Shown here: one piece after another, positions 33,558 through 48,200 of the stretch | Layout: every line of letters begins with the position of its first letter | Numbering within the stretch: the first letter of the stretch is position 1 | Assembly: GCA_037389465.1 (NCBI GenBank) | Contig: JAZARR010000200.1 | Span: forward strand, 4,161,501 to 4,225,500 | DNA: 64,000 nucleotides | Origin: Baylisascaris procyonis | Lineage: Eukaryota; Nematoda; Chromadorea; Rhabditida; Ascarididae | Direction of reading: 5' to 3' | Translations under genes and position numbers: made by a program | The notes under the pieces: generated by a model | Database searches by the model: none | What the model was told of the DNA's origin: nothing | What the model saw: the letters and a program-made list of their open reading frames with translations, nothing else

Positions 33558-35744
33558 CATCCCTGATCGCTTTTCATTGATCTTGTTGTTTTACTATAAC
33601 GTTTTATGCATGAATTGAGCATTCAACAAATACCGTTGGCTTTCTTTTATATCAGTTTCATTCTTACTTGACTTTTAATGAACCTTTTCATCATGAAGAC
33701 AGTGAATATTGCGTTTACTTTATATTTTGTGCTGGAATCAAGTGCAGTGTTTCAATGATATGGGGGAACAAGTTTATCTCGGCAAGTTTAGTAGAGTGGG
33801 GCATGCTGACATTGCTATTAATCGCTACTTTCATCAATGTCAATTGTGTGGAGTTGTGAGATGGGATGGCAGAAATAATGGTGAGATTTATGGAAGGGTA
33901 GCGCAAGGTGAGCGTATATATACTATATATCGTATATGTAAATACATTGGACGCCATGTCATATATGCTATATGTACATAGTTATGCATATCACTTATTG
34001 AAACGAGTGCTTCTTAGACTATTTTATCGTTGTAGCTGATGGTATACGTTATCGTTCTATAATAAATGAGTATTCTCATTTGCCGTTGTAATATTCCTTT
34101 CTTTTGCCACAAATCACTATAATTGCAAATTGCATTCTCGATTCATTCTGGCATAAATGTTTCGAACATTATCCTAAAATTTTCATTTGCATATCATCTG
34201 CCTATTATTGAATACTTCACCTCATGTGATTCTACTTATCTTGTTTATGATATTTCAATTCTTAAAGATCTCCAAAAGTCTTTTATTTTCCCTAAGTCTA
34301 CCTTTTGCTGTTATAAATCTGGTTACGTTACCTGGGTGAAAATTTTTTGCTTTCGAATTGTTGGAAAGTCAGGTTTAAATTCGGCTTAATCCTCCTTTTT
34401 AAGTTAATGAGCGTATTTCCTGATATCAATTCTCCGCAGTCATTGAAAGAGCCCTTGGATGGGTATAACATTGATATGAATATCAACTGGCTAATGAAGC
34501 ATATATCACAAATAATATTCTGAATAGCTTTCATCATTATTATTCCATCTCGATGAAAATATCGCTAATCTCGTACATTCAATTTCCGCTCCGCTCGTGT
34601 CCTTATGATGGTCGTTTGCACTGTTTGCTTTAATGTTTTCCACTTCGGATTTGTTTATGCAAAGGTCGATAACGCATCCGCTTCTTTCGTTTCCGTTTAC
34701 TGCTTCTCTGTGATCGCTTTATGCTTCTGACATATACTGTCGGAGCCATTTATGTTGAGTGAACGATGAGGCGTCATTTGCTGATAAAAATAGTAAATTT
34801 TTATCATATGTACTATTGTATGTCCATCACCATTGCTAATAGAACTGTTAATGGTGATTCAGTTGAACGATGCTTAGGTTATCTCTCCCCTTGACATCCG
34901 TATATTCTGGTTTATTTGAAGTGCTTTCGAGTATGGATATATTTCCACTGATTGCCCTCAGAACTTAATATATTGACACCAACTGACTAAATTAAACTGT
35001 TTCTCCTCTGAGAGGGCTTGAACAGTTGTATATTTCTACTGGATACCCTGAGAGCTCCATTGCTGATGACTGGACTGATTTAAATGGACATAGGATATGA
35101 TTGCTAGAGTACGCATCTACTGTATAGCGATCATGCCGTGACAATTGTCCTCATATTTATTTGTAACCTTCAATAATGCCAATATATGTATCAATCACTA
35201 ATAATGAACGGATATGTCGCTAATAGAAATGAGTAATAACGGGAAATTCTTCCGAAATAACGGCGACAACATTTGAAACCTCATTCTGTGATCAGCAGCA
35301 CAATAATTCCGTGACGATATCTATAGAGTATGAAAGCAGCAAGCTTGAAAATAGGCAAGTTTCTTGATCAGAATGTCATCGTGCTTTGCACTCTGAGCTG
35401 ATCGCGGCTGTAATTAAAGTCGCATAAAAAAGAGTGTTATTGGAAGGTGGACATAGACCACTGTTGTGAAAGCATTACATCTAAGAAGATGAATGTTAAG
35501 CAGTGTAGAGTCTATTTTGGAAACGCACCTGATTTCATTTCATATCATTCACCGTCTTCCGTAGAGAAAGTTATGGTGGGGGTGGAGGAGGAGGAATAAA
35601 AGGGGAGGAGGGAGGGTGGACAAGAAAACTAACGGAATTTCGAGCAAGTTCGACTGAAATATAAAATCGTTATTTCTTCAAATATGTTTTCAGGAATTAA
35701 AGCTTTCTTATGTGGAAAATGCTTAAGGACAAAATTCCAAATTT
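33558..35744. other. No supportable gene
   Basis: AT-rich sequence between the inverted repeat and the 3' end of receptor copy 1. Frames at 33668-33981 on both strands overlap and look spurious. A purine-rich (G/A) stretch lies at about 35575-35625. Confidence 0.5.
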
Positions 35745-38700
35745 TCAAATGTGGAAGGATAAAACGACTGCTTCTTCGGCTTTTTGGCTAATATTGGCAT
35801 CTCCAGCAACAAAAGTTAAAATGAATAAAATAGAAGAGGTTTTTTGTATACCTCCTGTGAAAATTATTGATTGTGGTGCAACTTTTCGGACGGATATGCT
35901 TGTTGAAACAGGTACTTTGCAGCCGAATATTTGCAAGATACGGTCACGAATGCCTTGATGAGCCATACCAAAAATGAATGCGTGTGATAGGCCACTGATT
36001 GAGGCACAAACACTAATAAAAAAACCAATATCATTGAGAATCTAAAAGCACACCGCCGTAGTTACTGATTCGATAACGTTAATTATAGTGACTTCTTCTG
36101 TTGCGCCTACTGAGAATGCTTCCTAGAAACGCTTTCATAATATTTTGGGATGTTTGGTGCACTCAGTGCGAAAATAATCCGTAAGTCATTTACAGAGTAA
36201 CGTGAAAGGAAGTAGTCCAACATAGCAGGGAAGGGCAAATGGAGAAGCACTGTCACATTCCTGCTTCAACAGATATTCTGACCGTTTTCGGAGCGTTGTT
36301 TTCGATTCCTAATGGGACGGTGCCATCACCTTCGCTTATTCGATTCATCAAATGAGATCTCAAATAAATCGCATCCAATTGTCGAGAATTTATTGCATAT
36401 GAATTTGCGCGGCAATTTTTACATGTCGCGACAGTCACATGTCCCATACTAATTAACAAATACGGTACTCGAGTGTTCCTCAATTTACAGACAAACTTGG
36501 ACTTTAAAATTTTTTTCTAAATAGACGACGTCCAGTTTTCAAAGGACAGAAATTAATTCTCACTAGCAAGTACGAAAATAATCGTATTCAAAGCAAAAAT
36601 GTTGCATATGGAAGGAAGGAGGATCAATTTCGCGTAGCAGTTTGTTTCAACGATGTATGCAAAAGCCAGTTGCAACTAAATGACTTAACCTTTCAATCAG
36701 ATTTTTTTTCCTGTAAATATTTACATCCATTCTGCAAATGTAAATTTTCACAAAAAGTCGGATTTCCTGATGTCGATCACTACTCACATTTCATGTGTAT
36801 CAGCACAGCAACAACGGACGTAAAGCACTTGCTTGTCAAATCTAAAAGTATAATGGGGTAAATAAAATACCTTTATATTTAAGTAACGGGCACATCCATT
36901 GATTGCACCAGGAACTACACCGAAAATTGCCGAAATAACGAGAATATAGATTGTCGCTCTATTCGCCTGAAAAAAGTGATATTTCGAGTTGCGCATAATT
37001 CAGGATAGAATGAAGTGAGAGAATGAGCGACAATAAGCAATATTATTACTGAAGAGATATTAATGAACTAGCTGAAAATTGAATGACAACCTTTGTGAAG
37101 TAACTGAGAAAAAATAAATCACTTCCTTTTCTGGAAGATCCCACTGAAGTTTAAAATTGTAGCAGAGGTGAAAATTATTTCGCAAAACATACAAAACTGT
37201 AAACGATGCGCCAATTGATCATTCTCAAGCTACTCAGCCTGCGAGAACGTCCAAACGCGAAGCGCATTGAAATTACAATGTTGTAGGGTCGTATTAATTA
37301 ACTTGCGTTTGTTGAGCATAAATGCGTTCCCCATATTCTTGACGAAGGAAACAAAATTAAAGAATGGAGTATGATTGCTGTTTTTAGTATCGGTTGAGTA
37401 TTTGGCTAGTTTGGATTCTCCGCCCTGGACCAGATTTGCGAACCGCAGCAAAATCGACGAAAATAATTGCTCTGAGTTGGTTTCTATTTATTTTTCAATT
37501 TTCCCATTCCACTTGCCTTTCCACTGTATCACATAAACTACTCGCGTTTATCAACCATTCAGATAATTGCGAATGTTCTTTGCATACTTGTTCAAACACG
37601 ATATTGTTAGCAACTTATTCGATCGGCTTGAGGAAATCAAAGAAGAAAATTTTATTTTACAGCCCGCTTTTCCGATCGACTAAGAATAATCATATTTTTT
37701 TTCATTCTTAAAAATAGCACTCGCAACGAATATTGCAGCTACATCGTATTTTTCCGTCTACATTTTCAGCTTCATGCACAACCGTGCTTGTTTGTGAGTC
37801 TGTGTCTGTCTCTCCGACATCTTGAACACGTCCGTCGCTAAAGGAAAAGCCACCCGATTTTGCGCGTACGATCTACGCAACTTGAAGACCTCCTCTCCCA
37901 CCTCCCCTCCCCCCGCTGCCCTACCCCCTAAATCACTGCTTTCATCCACGAATTTTTAAGGGAATTATGGGCACCGGAAATGAAATTTGTTTTGTAGCGC
38001 TTTTCATTTACCTGTGCTCAGAGAAGAACCAAGATTTGTCAGAGATGCCCAATTAATCAAAACATAAAGGCGCCTTTTTATATATTTATTATTCTTGGTC
38101 ATGGGCAGTGCGAACAAACGCACATCATGCAGGCTATTTAACGGTCTTCCGGACTTGTGTGTTCTGAGCGTCGTCGTTCATATTAGCAAACATTCTGGTT
38201 GGCACTTTAATAATTGTGCAGCACAATCTGTGACCATCGTTCCTTCTATTTTCTATCACTTTTACTAAGTTTATTGAGATAAGGAATTGTTCATCATATA
38301 CATTCACACAGAAAATGAGAACAATTCCACTCACGGATCTATCGTCGAATTGACGACGATTCTTCAAAACTTGTCGATTGCGCTCTGAACGAAGTTTCCT
38401 CAAGCCAAAAACGACTCCAATTGTCAATAGGCATGACAAAAAATTCACAGTTGTATTCGACAATCCCCAGTAGGTTCGGAATCCCTGAAATTCATTTCGT
38501 TAGCAGTCGAGTACCTTCGGGTGTAGATTTCGTCCATTGAATCGTTGTATCTTATTGCAGAATTCCTTCATGTCCCAATCAAGTGAATGCAGTTTGTCTC
38601 TGACTCCAGCTATTATACTGTTTACCATTCTATGCCAGAGAAGATGAGGTTCCGAGAGATGGAAGATTGCTAACGAATGGCGCTATTGCAGCCTGAAATG

Positions 38701-41700
38701 CCAGAACGAAGTTGCAATAAGAGAACCCGCCGATCACAGCAATAACTGACAACTAAGAAGAAACCGTGTGTTTATGCAATAGAATATTGAGGAAAATAAC
38801 GAAAGGTTTACAAAATGAGTCATCACTCATTTTCTGAAGAGCGCAGATAGGATGTTATTTAAAAAATAATCAAATCGAAAACCTATCACCACCCGTCTGT
38901 CAGTTGCTCCCTCAATATCGTCTCACCTAAAATTATCACTGTGATGTGATATCAATGAACGATACTGTAAAGATAGCCTTTTTGGATGGGATAATAAGCA
39001 TCTGACATATTCATCCTATGCTAATAACAAACATCGGCAATCATTATATCACTTACGTTTGAAACGAAACAAGGAAACGATCGACATGCAGGAGATGGCA
39101 CAACTGGCGAAAACAAAAAGAGCATCAACAAATCGAAAGTTGCCATAAACAACGAGAATATAAAACCGCTAATGAGATACCTGAAATTAAAGTGTCTATC
39201 GAAACATTCAGCACACTATGAGAGATGGAAAAGAACTGTTATGCAAAATTTTCACTATTTCGACTTACATACTGCAACAATATCGATGAACATATCATAG
39301 TAAATGAAACGATGATAGAGTAACAAGAAAGGATGGTGGATTTCTCTTTGAAACTATTAGCATCGCGCTTCTTCACTTTGCCTTTGCTATGAACTCTTCG
39401 CGATTCGATGAAGCCACTTTTTTCAGTTTTTGCAGAAATATTCACCAAGACTAATATGGATGTTTGATTGTTATGAGCATTTGTTTAGAATGCGGATCCT
39501 TTAGTATAGTATGCATATAGAGAATGCGTGTTGCAGTATAATAGCTTGTCGACATTGCGGCGATTTCAGAAATAAGTCTACAAAGTGGGATTTAGAAATA
39601 ACAAAAGTTTGTAGAAGCGCGCAACAGACTTTTCGCAACTATTGAAGTTTACGTGCAAAGCTCATTTATGACGTCAACGTAGCTACTGCCAGAAGCATTA
39701 TTATTGGCACATTCAGTGTTCACCAGCTTAGTGGAAAATGCTATCATGGTGTCTATTTCCAACGACTAACACAACACTCACGCCATTCATTGAATCACAG
39801 TCCACGAAGACTGCGAGACTTCTGTTTGCCTGCGTCATTCATCAATCATCATACACATTTTTTATCTATCAATCCTCTTTTTAAAACAGTATCTGAACTT
39901 TCCTACTTTTCTTTCAGATGAGCATCTCGGTGTGCTGTTCTCAAGTTTTAGTGGGAAAATGTGTTACATGTCCGCGTCTAAACCTCCGCTGTGTTTTCCT
40001 GAGTTTCAGGCAAGGCGGTGGCGAGCTCGTGGTATCTAAGTTCAGATATTTCGACTTCGACGATATTGAAAATCCGATCGAAAAAAAGGACACCAACTTC
40101 TTAGCCCAACCTCATCTTTTCGAAATACATACGGCATAGAACGTCATTCCTCTTATTGTCGTCAAAAATTGCGCATAGTTAACCAGTAGCTATTATGGTT
40201 TCTTCAAGAGAACAAGTTTGTGCTACAAAATTACTTTTTGTGTCTGATAAATGTTGCTCGTGCTTGCATGTGTGCAAATAAATATCAACTCTCACTATGC
40301 TATGATACGCTAAGGAAAAGCAGACCGCTTAATGCACGATTTTGCAGGGCTTAATTAGAAAAGGAGGAAAATAAACCTGTGCAATAGAGGATAAATCAAT
40401 TTTCCTGTCTACCACATTCGTGCTAGTTTGGCTGTCGAGATTTGAAAAAAGAAAGATTGGATGCCTGGGGAGCTACTTGACTGACTTCTCTTTGAGTGGC
40501 CAAGCCAACCTCATTGAGATATAAGAAGGATCCGCTTACTCGATACGAATAATGAGCTAAAACTGTTCTGGTTATAGAACAGATTTCGACATAAAACATT
40601 CCGTGAACTCATTTGCACTAATGCGCAAGCAATGATTGATGTGGAATGTCGAAAGATTAATCAGTGGCGATGAGGGTCTCGGATGGTCATATAATTTGGG
40701 ATGGCGGAGATCCTGAACTTCAAATAAAACGCATATTTGATGCCTCGCTAACAAACTAAATAGGCTCAAAATTTTGTCACGAGATTTTAAAAAGTGATGA
40801 GAACCTTCGCCGTTCGAGTGCGTAATACTTCATCGGGAAGTAGAGTGCAAAGATCCTGTCTATAGCAATGAATGTCGTAATGGTGCAACCGGATTTCATT
40901 AACGCAGCTGGTAGGCTGCCAAATCCAATAATGAGTTTTTCGTTATAGTTGAAAATTTGTCCTGAATATATTCAACCATTCACCACTTTCAAATCACAAT
41001 TCAGATGTTGTTTGAAAATATATGTCAACAGTCTAACACAATGCTTAACGAAGAACCTAAAATGTTCGTGTTGCGTCATTACATGTTTGTAGGTTATGCT
41101 GCTCGATTGCTTGACCACTCCCTCCTGCAGCGGCCGAAAACATTTCCTCACAGTATCGATAGTTACCTAAGTTCGAAAAAGAATGTCCTCGAGAACAGTC
41201 CACCTACTGCAAACATTAATCCATTTTCCCGTGTTATTACCGTGAGCGTCCACGAAGTCTGGTTTGAGAAAGCACCGATAAATCGCTTACATCTTTCGTC
41301 TTCTAGGAATTCGCGTCTCTCCTCCTTGCTCCTTCGTTAAATTTCTGTTGTTGGGGAAAAAGTCGACTATTTGGCAATGCACTCCAGCATAGCTTCAAAC
41401 TTTTCAGCTTTCCTCTTGATCACGGAAGGAGCTCAGAAAGTTCGATTGCTTTGCCAGAAACTGCTCTGTGTCTTGAGCGCCTCCTATTTTTTTTCAGCTC
41501 AAACACTTTTGATTTCCGCACAGCAGCGATGAACTGTTTAAAAGGCACGATTTGCTTGCTGAAGGACCGCTAACCGGCATGTGAATTCTGCTTCAGGCAG
41601 TTTCCGTAAACAATTCTAAACTGAAGTTTCCAGGAAGAAGCTCCCCTATCGCGTTCTATAAAGCCAGTACTCTTCCTCTTAGCGAAGCCTTCCAAGACCC

Positions 41701-42095
41701 ATTAATAGTTGGGCAAGTTGAATTTCAATACATCATGGATGCCATTCAGGGACAAATCCGTGCACGCTTCAAGCTACCGTATAGGTGCAAATTTCACACA
41801 AAGGGCATTGCAGTTCACGTGTTGTTCTATGCCACCCTCCACTCTCTCATGAAAGAAAAAGATGTTTACCATCGGGAACCCAATCAACGATCAAAATAGC
41901 CAAATACGGTAGTGAGAGAACTGCATATACAAAGTCGATTAATGCCAACGATACGAGCAAGATGAGATTGTCGTTTCTTCGTAGTACCTTGCTTGTCACA
42001 TAAGCCACAATAACCAGCAGATTGGCGAGCGCTTGCAAGACGCAGATTACGAACACAAAAATATCCACTGATAATGTAGTAGTATTTGATATCAT
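35745..42095 (-). CDS. Srbc-like 7TM chemoreceptor, copy 1
   Basis: Nematode serpentine receptor, a presumed G-protein-coupled chemoreceptor in sensory neuron membranes. Six exons on the minus strand join in phase: 42095-41870, 40961-40781, 39180-39057, 38484-38335, 36966-36871 and 36041-35745 (stop), giving 357 residues. The start ATG gives MISNTTT, with an N-glycosylation sequon at N4. TM1 (about residues 10-32) and TM2 are in exon 1. Exon 2 ends TM3 with FIAIDRIFALYFP, where D110-R111 takes the place of the DRY box. Exon 3 is TM4, exon 4 starts with FRTYWGLSN and holds TM5, exon 5 is TM6 with a central VVPG, and exon 6 carries TM7 and a 60-residue tail. The LP..., DR..A.YFP and YWG.SN pattern best fits the Srbc class; Srx, Srsx or another class is possible. 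Being a 7TM receptor is near certain; the class is a moderate call. Confidence 0.88.
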
Positions 42096-42230
42096 TTCTG
42101 CAATATTCCCGCATGTTCTTAACACAATCCATGTGGTCACAAATGTGACGCCTAACAGCAAAAACAACCTGGCAGTGATGCGTTTCCGAACATGCCATTC
42201 TCTGGCAACAGTTTTATCATGGAAATGAGT
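41640..42230. repeat. Duplicated segment: receptor copy 1 exon 1 with intron and upstream flank
   Basis: This stretch aligns with about 62040-62750 around exon 1 of receptor copy 2. It includes non-coding blocks such as AGTTGAATTTCAAT, CATGGATGCCATTCAGGG and AATTTCACACAAAGGGC, and upstream GATGTGGTCACAA-like sequence. Conservation in the intron and 5' flank marks a segmental duplication rather than retention of exons alone. Confidence 0.75.
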
Positions 42231-45200
42231 ATGAAAATTTTCGTGAAAATATAGCCAAGCAAACCGGATGCACAGCAATTCTCGGAATCGGTGAAGAAAA
42301 GGTTTGAACAAAGAAAACCCTGAAAGAGTCAGTCAAAGATCACGGTAATAATGGACTTTTTTTTTTCATTGGAGAGACCTGCCCATTGTGATTTTTCCAC
42401 GCGTGATGTAGACGAAGATTGGATCTGTATTTTTTGAGGGGTTGATAGGACGACAACAAGGGGTATTAGAAAGAGTGCTGTACAAGGATAACTCGCAAGT
42501 TATGGGAAGATGACATATGGATGGAGCACGACGAAAACGCAGTGGATCGTACATTGTTCTTTGTCTGTAACTGTTTGTCGAAACATGAGATATTCGCAGT
42601 CCTCGCACACGCCTCTTCCTCGATCTCGATCTAACTCGCCTTATTCTTTGTTTCAGTTCCAGTCGAATCTGCAAGGATGTCTTTTTGAAATCAAAAACAA
42701 AGTTCAGGAGAAAGCCATGAGAAAAACAATCATCACCGCGTAAAATGTGTATCACGAAAATGCTACGGCTAGACACGATTACTCCATAATGTGAATATAA
42801 AAAACAAATGAAAGGCATTAGGCGAGAAAATTGTTCCAGTTTATTCACCTAGCATACCGCTTTAGGTTAACGAATTTTGCATAATGTTTTTCCATACGCA
42901 TAGCACTCGATGAGAGGATCCTGCGTCTATGCGGCGCTTTGGGATCTCCTTTGCTATAGGTGGTGGATAAGCGAATGACAGATTGACAGGGCTAGGATTG
43001 AAGATTTAAGACAGCAAGAATTCTCCAACTTTCGCGCTGAAGAATCGAGAAATTCCAAGCGTGGAATGACACAGTTTTTCATGCGCATCGCATAGTCATA
43101 GCATAGTTACTTTTCCACTATTCAATGAGTGAGTTTGCGAGTTTTTTCCTTTTCATAAGAACAGGTGAAATGTTCGATAAATTCTACCATCATCAGAATC
43201 TTCTCATCGAAAATGAGCTTTGAACAAATCACTTATCGAACCAACAAAAATGACTTCATAAGTCTAAAAGTCAATATAATACTTTGCTTTGAAGAACCTC
43301 TAGGACGGGTTCACAAACTTGCATTCAATATTTCGAGTCATTTTTCACAAATTACCATTTTGTCCTTTTCATAAGTAGGAACGTGCCATGAGCCTTGCAC
43401 ATTCGAATCTAAATTTTTTTCCAATCCCCGCTCATCGAATATTTCCCATCTAACAATCTTCGAATTCCTGCGGAGTTGATTCCCGCAGAAAACGATTATC
43501 AAATGTATTGCCGTATCCTCGCAAATATGAAAACAATCTAATTCTTCACAATGGTAACAAAAATAACGAAACAATAATTTTATGATAAAACGTTTGTAAA
43601 GAAGCAGCAAAAGAAGAATGCCGCAAATATCAAATAAAAATCCTATGAATGTGAAATACGTAGAAATATTTAGCATTCAAAGCATCTGTGACAAAAGATG
43701 CATTATCACTTTCAATGTACATCCATATATCCAACAAAACAACGAACCATCTCTATAGTAAGCAATAAATAGCAACCATTGATGAAATATGAAAGATTCT
43801 TCTTAATTAAAACCTGACAAGCATTCACCACTAAGTTTATTCTAATTTACTGGAAATAGCATATTTGATTGTGAAGCACATTTTGTACTTTACATTGCCT
43901 ATTTTATAAGAGATTTGTTATCATATAACATAGAAATAAGAAAATGCAACGCTTTGTTAGCTTTAAAAAGATATTCTTTTATCAGTTTGAAGCTGTTTAT
44001 CAGCATATCATTTTATCAGCTCTCAATCCTCTCTTGCATTGAAGATTACTATGCATCATCCTCGTTTCCTTTTATAAAGAATATGAAGAAGATGGATACA
44101 TGCATGAACATTTGCAAATATGGTGAACATAATGCACATTCCGATTGCAAACGCAAGGATTAGAAAATGATGCATAGGAATATATCTTCTATGCGATTAA
44201 GCAATTCTGCAAATTCTTTGCCCCCCCCCCCACTCCCCCCCGCCCCAAAGAAAAACTTAATCCATTCACAGCTAACGTCCATACGTGATCCATGCGCGAA
44301 TATGAATTCAGTAACTTATACACAGCATAAACATAGTACAGCTACTCTCGATTTAAAATGATGCGATTTTTCAGTAACGCTGACAAACAAGACAAATTTT
44401 CTTTGGAATTTTTCTCTTCAGAAAAAAAGTTATTTGCATATTCAAACAAGCGAAAATGTATATTGCGTGTAGCGTCTAGTCTACTTACTATCTGTGCTAA
44501 TGTTATCAGCCAGTTGCATAAATTGCCAGAGATAACGGGATAGAATGGAGTATATGCAAATCGGAAATAATCTCTTAATCGGAAAATGTGCCTACAGAAG
44601 GCTTCTTTCATAAAACTTTTACGAGTGAATACCTTGAACTAAATCTTATGTAAACAAGCATATGGAGTTATCTAGTGAGGATATCTGGTAAATGTTAAAA
44701 CTTGGTAAGCGAAAACATATAGTAAGTGTTAAAACTTCATCACATTCCATTCTCTATAGAAGGATGTTAATGAAATGCATTGGAGTAGAGGTTATGCACG
44801 CGAAATTTCGTGACTCCAACATTAATAGTTTGTGATTGGAAAGTATTTTAATAACAAGCATGTGTACATGCAGTCATAAATGTGACGTGACTTCAATGCT
44901 CATTTCAAAAGCAAACATAAATACAAGAAAGCAATGTCTGATATAATGAGCATTTCATCCGATAAACTCGTTCAGGGAAATTTTCAACTCAAAACTTACC
45001 TGTGCTTGAGGTTAAGCGATCCAGCAAAATTTTGATTACTCACAACTGAGCGAAATCTGAGGATTTGGAAATTGATTGCAAATTGCAACAACTTCAAAAT
45101 TAGACGTCAGTATTAATGTCGTTGATGTGATAGGTAATTCACTCATGATTATTGGATGATGAGATGTTCTTTGGCGATGTTGAGAGGGAGGATTTCCAGT

Positions 45201-48200
45201 TCAACAGAAAAGTCGCTCACATTCTTTACAAAGTCGTATTACAAACCACGAACCAGTGATTGAAGAGAAACTCGAAAGAAGTTGTTGAGTAACGCATCAC
45301 CAGGCATTTCTTATAAAACTGAGCATGCTATGAGGGAAATGGGAGGTATGGAAGCAATTAAAGTTATTCAACGAAATCGATGAGTAATTTTTTTTGACAG
45401 CATTAAGAAGGAAACCATGATTAATATGGAGATGGATTATCCGCCAATGTCCTTCGATAGCACACAGTGGTAACTCTTAGCGTATACTCAAGCAATTAGT
45501 TCAGAACTCTGTATGTATGCTGGAGAACGGAAATGGGAAGGAACGAAATACATCCATATCTCCGAAAAAACTGAAGAGTACGAATTGGAAAGTTTAGAAG
45601 AAATAGTGCTGTTAAGAACCAGCGGCTAGAGAAGGCATGAAAAGTGTTACCCGCGAGAAGGTTGAAAGTTGCTCAAATTTAACCAAGAAGTTGGGAAACC
45701 CTTTTGGTGGAAAATCATCAGAAGTGCGTGCTGCAACAAAGATATATGCTTTTCAGGATTTAACTTTTGCCTCGAATGTAGTCTTAGCGACTAATGAAGA
45801 GGAAGCCGGCCGGCTTCAGTTAATAGTATTGAAATATCACTTGAAGATAGAAACTATCATCCGAAGATGCTACAAGAATCGTTGGTGATCCTTAGTAAGC
45901 AATCGTCGATATCGCAGGATTCGAGATAAGAGGACAATTAATCGGATTTTCACTCGTTGAACACATTGATCTCATGAATATATGCACGAACGGCGCGGAA
46001 CGATGAGTACTTCTTTCACACTTGACAATAGTCGAATGATGAATTTAAAATCAGCCACGCAAAGCTGAATTATTCACTGCGTGAGCAACAAGTATACTAT
46101 GAAATGCATCGAATGAAGAAATGCATCTCTTCGAATGGAAACCGACAGTTTATTAGCTAAAGGTAGCGGTGAAATTTTAATAAGGCGGAACTACGTCGAA
46201 AATACTTTCCATCGGGACTTCACATCTAGCGCATCAAACGCACTCGTTGAGGCGACTTCTCTAATTGTAGCTTTCCCTACACGGCCATCGGAGATTGCGA
46301 TCAGTCCAAATTTCAAGCTGACCGTAGATGCCGTGTCACGTAGAAATCGGTATTCGTCACTGGAAACGTAGCAGTGTCGAGGGCGAAAAATTTTCGACCG
46401 TTTAATGAAAAATACGCAAATAAATTGGAGGTTGTTAACGACAGATGCTCGGTAACGAGTGTTCTATCATGATCAAATGAGTTTTCTGTTCTCTACGAAC
46501 GTGGTGATCTTCACTTTATGTAACAAGTTGTTTTGCTCATACTAATGTTGATCTTGGTGTAGTATTTCCCCCATGGGGATTATGGTCATCTCATGCCTTC
46601 GAGGTCGTCTCCGAAGACATAAATGGGGTGCGCTCTTGCTTGCTCGTCATTATGTGTGTATGTGTGTTGATCGTTGTAAAGGAACTTTGCAACGTAAATG
46701 AGTTTTCCAGGAACTAACCAAGCAAACCTTTCGGACGATAATGATACCTCTCGATGGTGTTACGGTTGCCGTGCTAAAAGAGAATTACACTCTTTAGAGA
46801 GTGATCGATACAAAAAGAAGACCACTTTGGTAATTTTTCTGTGCGCACTTCAATTACTTCTCCCTAGAAAAATGTCATAAATAAAAACAGCGATTTCCTC
46901 GATAGGAACGTCCATGGTAAGGCAGGAAGGAGGACTGCATTTTTCTTCCTGCTTAAGCCCATATCACGCATCCGACTTGTGGTAATGCTAAAACAGACAA
47001 AAACATCATTCGATCAACAAGGTAATCCTTAAAGGATGCGAAAAGGAATCCGTGTCGAATTCGGATGTACCAGGTGATTGACCGCCTTATTATAGAGTTC
47101 AAGCAGTTTCACATATTTAGTCCCGTTTGATATATTCAGAAGAAGACGATCGGGACGAGCGGGGGGGGGGAAGTAATATAGAATAAGGAGCAATCTCTGA
47201 AACCATCTGGTTACCCAAATGGATCATTTCAGAGAATGGGCCGCATTCCGTACTCGATAAGTTGCAAACACTATTGCGATATATGGCATGGAATATATTT
47301 GCGTTGCCTAATATGCAGTCACAGTCGAATGCAAGATCAAGCATGCCTAGGGGAACATTGAAATAAACAATAGAAACGAGGTGCTCAAAATTCGGGAGGA
47401 TACCTTATGATGCTAATATTAAGTTTAGTTTTTTTTGTGCAATAACCCCACATCGAGACGTAAATGCGAATAAGACGACATCACTCGAAACGACGATGAA
47501 AGAATGACAAGAGATGCCGCTAAAAAATTTTTAAACCAATCAACGTAGGTCCGCAACTCACTGAGCAATGGCGCTAGCAGTGCACACAACTTTCACAGCA
47601 GAATCAAAGCAATAATTCTGAGCTTAATCCTTCAGACAGCACCGGGTATTACGATATTGTTACCAGTGCTGATAGGCTTGTTGGTGGCCAACTAACGGAG
47701 GAAATCTATAGCAACTATAGCGCAGTGCAATCTTCGGCACATCTGCCATCAAATACTTCTAGGTTAGTGAACAACGCAATATCCGGCATGCATCCACCAT
47801 AACCTTTCGTGCGAAAGATGGCGCAGTTATTGATATAATGAAGCCGGTGCATCCAGCAAGAACCAAACGGTAGATCAATGCATTTTTCTTGTTCAAAATT
47901 ACGCACTTTCTGGAGATATTATAAATATGCAGGCCATAATCTGTGACGAAAAAGCGATGTGAGACACTCTAAGAATTTCGGAAGTTTCAGTGGAGAAAGT
48001 CGATGGAAATCTCACCATGGCTGCGTTCAGCAAAGAAAGGAACGAGAAAAGAATTGAAGAACAGACTATAGATCTGCTTAATGAAGAGGAAGTCGACCAC
48101 GGGAGAAGGCTTCTAAATCCTCCAACTCCATCTTTTCGGCAATAAAAAGAGTACCGAAGTGTGTACACCGAAGGGAATTACAGCAACTACGACATTAGAA

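Noticed and set aside
38690..38760. Possible extra receptor exon (VIAVIGGFSYCNFVLAFQ)
   Set aside because: Exons 39180-39057 and 38484-38335 already join in phase to give the expected TM4-TM5 sequence; copy 2 has no need of such an exon.
42366..42848. 160-codon minus frame with an arginine/serine-rich part
   Set aside because: Starts with GTG, the plus strand is also open over much of it, and no family or splice context supports it.
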